This document shows positions 51,431-54,235 of a stretch of DNA of 54,235 nucleotides, piece after piece. The notes under the pieces are model-generated. The model did no database searches and was not told the DNA's origin. It saw nothing but the letters and a program-made list of their open reading frames with translations. This stretch comes from Paludibacteraceae bacterium (GTDB lineage Bacteria; Bacteroidota; Bacteroidia; Bacteroidales; Paludibacteraceae), in assembly GCA_024400275.1 (NCBI GenBank), contig JAKSMY010000006.1, positions 1 to 54,235 of the forward strand. The letters are read 5' to 3'. Position 1 is the first letter of the stretch, and every line of letters starts with the position of its first letter. The position numbers and the translations under genes were made by a program.

Positions 51431-53929
51431 TTATTTACAATAGGGATTACCCTGTGCGTTATACCAATATTTATTGTAACGAATCATAAAGCGACCGTTG
51501 AGGATAAATTTACCGTCTACGTCCTCTGTTGCCTCAATCTCCTCGTTTTCGGAAGGAACCTGGCAAACGAACTCACCTCTACTAAATCTGAATTCGATGG
51601 TTGTTTTGGAGCCATCATCTTTGACAAATTTAGCAATCTTGCCGGTAACCATTACCTTATCGCCGTGAGTTATCAAAGCAGGGATATAGCATTTATATGC
51701 CTGCAAGTCGCCAAACGTACTCTCTTGGTCATCAGTCATAAACCATGTAGCCGTATCGTTTTTGGTTTGGAAATCAACTTTGGCAATATAGCCGACAACG
51801 GTATAATCTCCCGGAGTTTCAACCGTTTGACCGGGATCTGCCTTCAAAGCCATACCGATTTCCATAGCTTGAGCCACAGAGACAGCACCCTGCTTTTCCT
51901 CAACACACTGGATATCGCGATAGTGTTGCTCCGTACCCGTCAGACGATAAATTTGTCCTTTCTCAATCTCTGCCACATCATTGAATAATTTAATATTACC
52001 ATACAGCAACACCTCATTACCTTTGGCAATAGAGTCCATACCTTGTTCGAAGCAAAAATACGACTGAACAATACCCTTAGAAGCCTTGGGATCGTCATTG
52101 ATGTAGAAATTGCGTTGCGACATATTATAGTCCGATGTTGTAGGTTTGCTAACCACCCAGCCACGTACATACACCTTGATTGGACTCACTTCCGTTCCCA
52201 AACTTTTGGCATAGCTCAATGCCTGTTCGCAGGTGATGGTATCGCCTTCGTTGGGCTGATAAGGAACATCGTCATCCAAGTTGGCAATATCTGATGCCTC
52301 ACCGTATTCGTCCAACCAAATAGCAGGCAACTCATACAAACCGTCAATGCGATAATGGTTTTCTCCTGCCGTAAACGTGGCTACAACCTTATATTGATTC
52401 CAACTCTCACCTTTACCGGCATAAGTAAACTGAACCGAGCCATTGATCGGAGTAGCAGGCTCTCCGTCTATATGACTGCTTTCAGCATACAAGGAATAAG
52501 AGCCGTTAATACCTTTTTCCTTAGAAGATACAATGCCAAGATGAATGGCATTATTGATATCGTAATCTTCCGTGCGAGTCAGCACAACATCAAAATGATA
52601 TTTGTTATCGGCAGCTTCACCCACGATAGCACCGTAGCCGTATGGGAATACGGTCGTAAGGTCTGTCATTTGCAATTTGCCGCTTACTTCTACAAAATAG
52701 CCGGATGTAGTTTCATATTTTTTATCTTGGGCATAATAAGTCAAACCATCGGCAAATAACAGCACCGTATCACCTACTCCGCAAGGGATTTCTTCTGCAT
52801 TTTTCCACTTAGTACCATTCTTATCTTTGTAGATTTTATAACCTTCCAATTCTAACTCCGGTTGATCTATATCGCTTAACCACATCATTGCATAGCCGGG
52901 CCATGTCGTGCCATAATTTTGGTCTTTAATCACACCCTTGATGAAATGCGATTTATTCATCAACAGTTCTCCTTTTTCGTTGCGAGTACTATCTCGAATC
53001 ACGACTATAGCTTCAGCCACCGTCAGAGTGTCAGGTGTCCAAGGTGTAGCCTTGCCCGTAATTTCAACAAAATAGCCGGATGTAGTCTCGTAGATTTTAT
53101 TTTGGGCATAATAGTCCAAACCATCGGCAAATAGCAGCACCGTATCACCTGCCCCGCAAGGAATATCACTTTTGTTTTGCCACTTGGTACCCTTAGCATC
53201 TTTATAGATTTTGTACCCTTCCAATTGGAGAGCATCATTATCTATATCCAGTAACCACATCATTGCATAACCAGGCCATGTCGTGCCATAGTTTTCATCT
53301 CTTACTATACCCTTTATATAATGCGTCTTGTTCTTGAGAGGACTATTGTCATCTATCAGTTGAATTGCTTCAGATACACTCAATGTATCAGGAGTCCATT
53401 CAGCAGGTTTAATAGTCTCTACAGCCTTAAACAAAGTAAGACGTTTGTATGTAGAGGGAGCATATGTGGTTTGTTTGCCAAAATAGCGAAAACGCTCTTG
53501 ACCTTTGGTGGAATTATACACGAAGAAAGTACCATCGCATTTTATTTCTATAGAATCCGGTGTGCCAAAAAAAATCGTATGAGCTGCGGCAACATCTCCC
53601 ATCTTCAAACTATTCTCTCCACTCGTGCCAAACATATATTTGCCGGAAACCATTCTCTTGAATGAAACACCGCCAGCCATTGCAGCAAATTCTACCACAT
53701 AATCATCCAGTGCATCGGACTCAATGGTATCATTCGCCGGAATTGAAACTGGTTGATAATCTTGAGATGCATCCATACCATTAAATACATACGCTGTGCC
53801 ACTGGCATTGTATGCAATCAAATACTGACCACTCCAATCCTGAGGAGCCGAAGTCACCTTAGCAAATTTGCTCGCACTCAGTGTCAAAGCCGCCAAAAGG
53901 GCGAAAAACATTACAAATAGTTTTCTCAT
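51431..53929 (-). CDS. Secreted multi-domain OB-fold-like protein with short C-terminal tail
   Basis: 832 residues. The signal peptide is about 1-18 (cut near LSAS). An N-terminal beta-rich domain spans about 20-170. Two near-duplicate modules of about 120 residues each (178-296 and 297-425) share 'NYGTTWPGYAMMW', 'LEGYKIYKD' and 'ETTSGYFVE'. Further OB-like modules lie near 560-690 and 700-800, the 'SVAEAI...KGYI' pattern recalling DUF6359-type domains. The tail begins at KFILNGRF (51511) and ends YNAQGNPYCK. No enzymatic motif is seen. It is followed 2 bp later by the Wza-like gene, an unexplained association with polysaccharide export. Confidence 0.8.
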   Translation of the reverse strand: MRKLFVMFFALLAALTLSASKFAKVTSAPQDWSGQYLIAYNASGTAYVFNGMDASQDYQPVSIPANDTIESDALDDYVVEFAAMAGGVSFKRMVSGKYMFGTSGENSLKMGDVAAAHTIFFGTPDSIEIKCDGTFFVYNSTKGQERFRYFGKQTTYAPSTYKRLTLFKAVETIKPAEWTPDTLSVSEAIQLIDDNSPLKNKTHYIKGIVRDENYGTTWPGYAMMWLLDIDNDALQLEGYKIYKDAKGTKWQNKSDIPCGAGDTVLLFADGLDYYAQNKIYETTSGYFVEITGKATPWTPDTLTVAEAIVVIRDSTRNEKGELLMNKSHFIKGVIKDQNYGTTWPGYAMMWLSDIDQPELELEGYKIYKDKNGTKWKNAEEIPCGVGDTVLLFADGLTYYAQDKKYETTSGYFVEVSGKLQMTDLTTVFPYGYGAIVGEAADNKYHFDVVLTRTEDYDINNAIHLGIVSSKEKGINGSYSLYAESSHIDGEPATPINGSVQFTYAGKGESWNQYKVVATFTAGENHYRIDGLYELPAIWLDEYGEASDIANLDDDVPYQPNEGDTITCEQALSYAKSLGTEVSPIKVYVRGWVVSKPTTSDYNMSQRNFYINDDPKASKGIVQSYFCFEQGMDSIAKGNEVLLYGNIKLFNDVAEIEKGQIYRLTGTEQHYRDIQCVEEKQGAVSVAQAMEIGMALKADPGQTVETPGDYTVVGYIAKVDFQTKNDTATWFMTDDQESTFGDLQAYKCYIPALITHGDKVMVTGKIAKFVKDDGSKTTIEFRFSRGEFVCQVPSENEEIEATEDVDGKFILNGRFMIRYNKYWYNAQGNPYCK

Positions 53930-53963
53930 ACAAAATAGAATTTATTGGTTTATAATTATTGAC

Positions 53964-54235
53964 TTATTCTACACACTCACCTGCCATATTAAACAGATGT
54001 CCGTTGTGTAGAATAAGAACTTTATTGTTCAACATCACCTTATGGAGACGAACGCTTTGGAAGAGTTCCCTCAAACCGGTATATGAAATATGTGTAACGG
54101 TAGCACCTACCACTTCCAAAGTCACGTTACCTGCTTTGGAAATGTATTTTTGCAACTTACCAACTACCTGAACATAATCGCCTTTGGTCAAAGCACGATC
54201 TACGGTTGGTCTATACACTTTTAAGTCCGACCGAC
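53964..54235 (-). CDS. Secreted OB-fold-like protein with short C-terminal tail, cut by window edge
   Basis: Only the last 90 or so residues are visible; the reading frame stays open to 54235, so the start lies outside. The visible part has 'TKGDYVQVVGKLQKYISKAG', like the OB-fold modules of the 832-residue neighbour, then the short tail from KVMLNNKV (54041) to NMAGECVE. It lies 34 bp upstream of that neighbour and is probably in the same transcript and a paralogue. Confidence 0.75.
   Translation of the reverse strand, partial: RSDLKVYRPTVDRALTKGDYVQVVGKLQKYISKAGNVTLEVVGATVTHISYTGLRELFQSVRLHKVMLNNKVLILHNGHLFNMAGECVE

Overview
This window comes from a member of the order Bacteroidales (phylum Bacteroidota); I cannot name the genus. 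The evidence is: repeated Bacteroidota-type promoters (a -33 TTTG/CTTG box, exactly 20 nt, then a TAnnTTTG -7 box); a SusC/SusD pair with a pectate lyase lipoprotein; a type IX secretion C-terminal domain; a DUF4254 protein; and a tmRNA that encodes the tag GNTNVALAA. There are no phage genes, insertion sequences or CRISPR arrays. About 45 coding genes, two tRNAs and one tmRNA can be supported.

Layout. (1) 1-3095: a regulatory region rich in short repeats, then a large secreted protein with cadherin-like domains. (2) 3145-21182: a long co-directional plus-strand run whose genes mostly touch or overlap. It starts with an outer-membrane barrel and a 2181-residue Cys-repeat protein with a type IX sorting domain. 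It continues with MlaE/MlaF, an M6-type metalloprotease, exonuclease III, LptB, DUF4254, and a lipopolysaccharide core/O-antigen block (GT9, WaaP-like kinase, GT2, GT4, O-antigen ligase). (3) 21171-29245, minus strand: grpE-dnaJ, followed by three LtaS/sulfatase-type transferase loci and a GT4. Two of the three catalytic proteins lack the usual membrane bundle, and a separate small gene encodes such a bundle. (4) 29264-32342, minus strand: a YjjG-like HAD phosphatase, ruvB, a GldA-like ABC ATPase and rubrerythrin. (5) 32350-32971: tmRNA and tRNA-Met. (6) 33073-38269: an acyl-CoA synthetase divergent from parE, a small GCCG membrane protein, a CPBP protease and tRNA-Pro. (7) 38301-47210, minus strand: a BspA-type LRR protein, a small secreted protein, and a susC-susD-pectate lyase utilisation locus. 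(8) 47234-54235, minus strand: topB, a Wzz-type protein, a Wza-type export lipoprotein, and two secreted OB-fold-like proteins. The last of these runs off the right edge.

Themes. Most of the window builds or decorates the cell envelope: lipid and LPS transport, LPS core and O-antigen synthesis, head-group transfer, capsule export and surface proteins. Four signals stand out. First, a split LtaS-type transferase arrangement. Second, a short (about 25-residue) C-terminal tail shared by five otherwise unrelated exported proteins. Third, a 50-bp promoter module shared by the first gene and susC, 47 kb apart. Fourth, scattered tandem repeats that have different sequences but the same 11-bp period.
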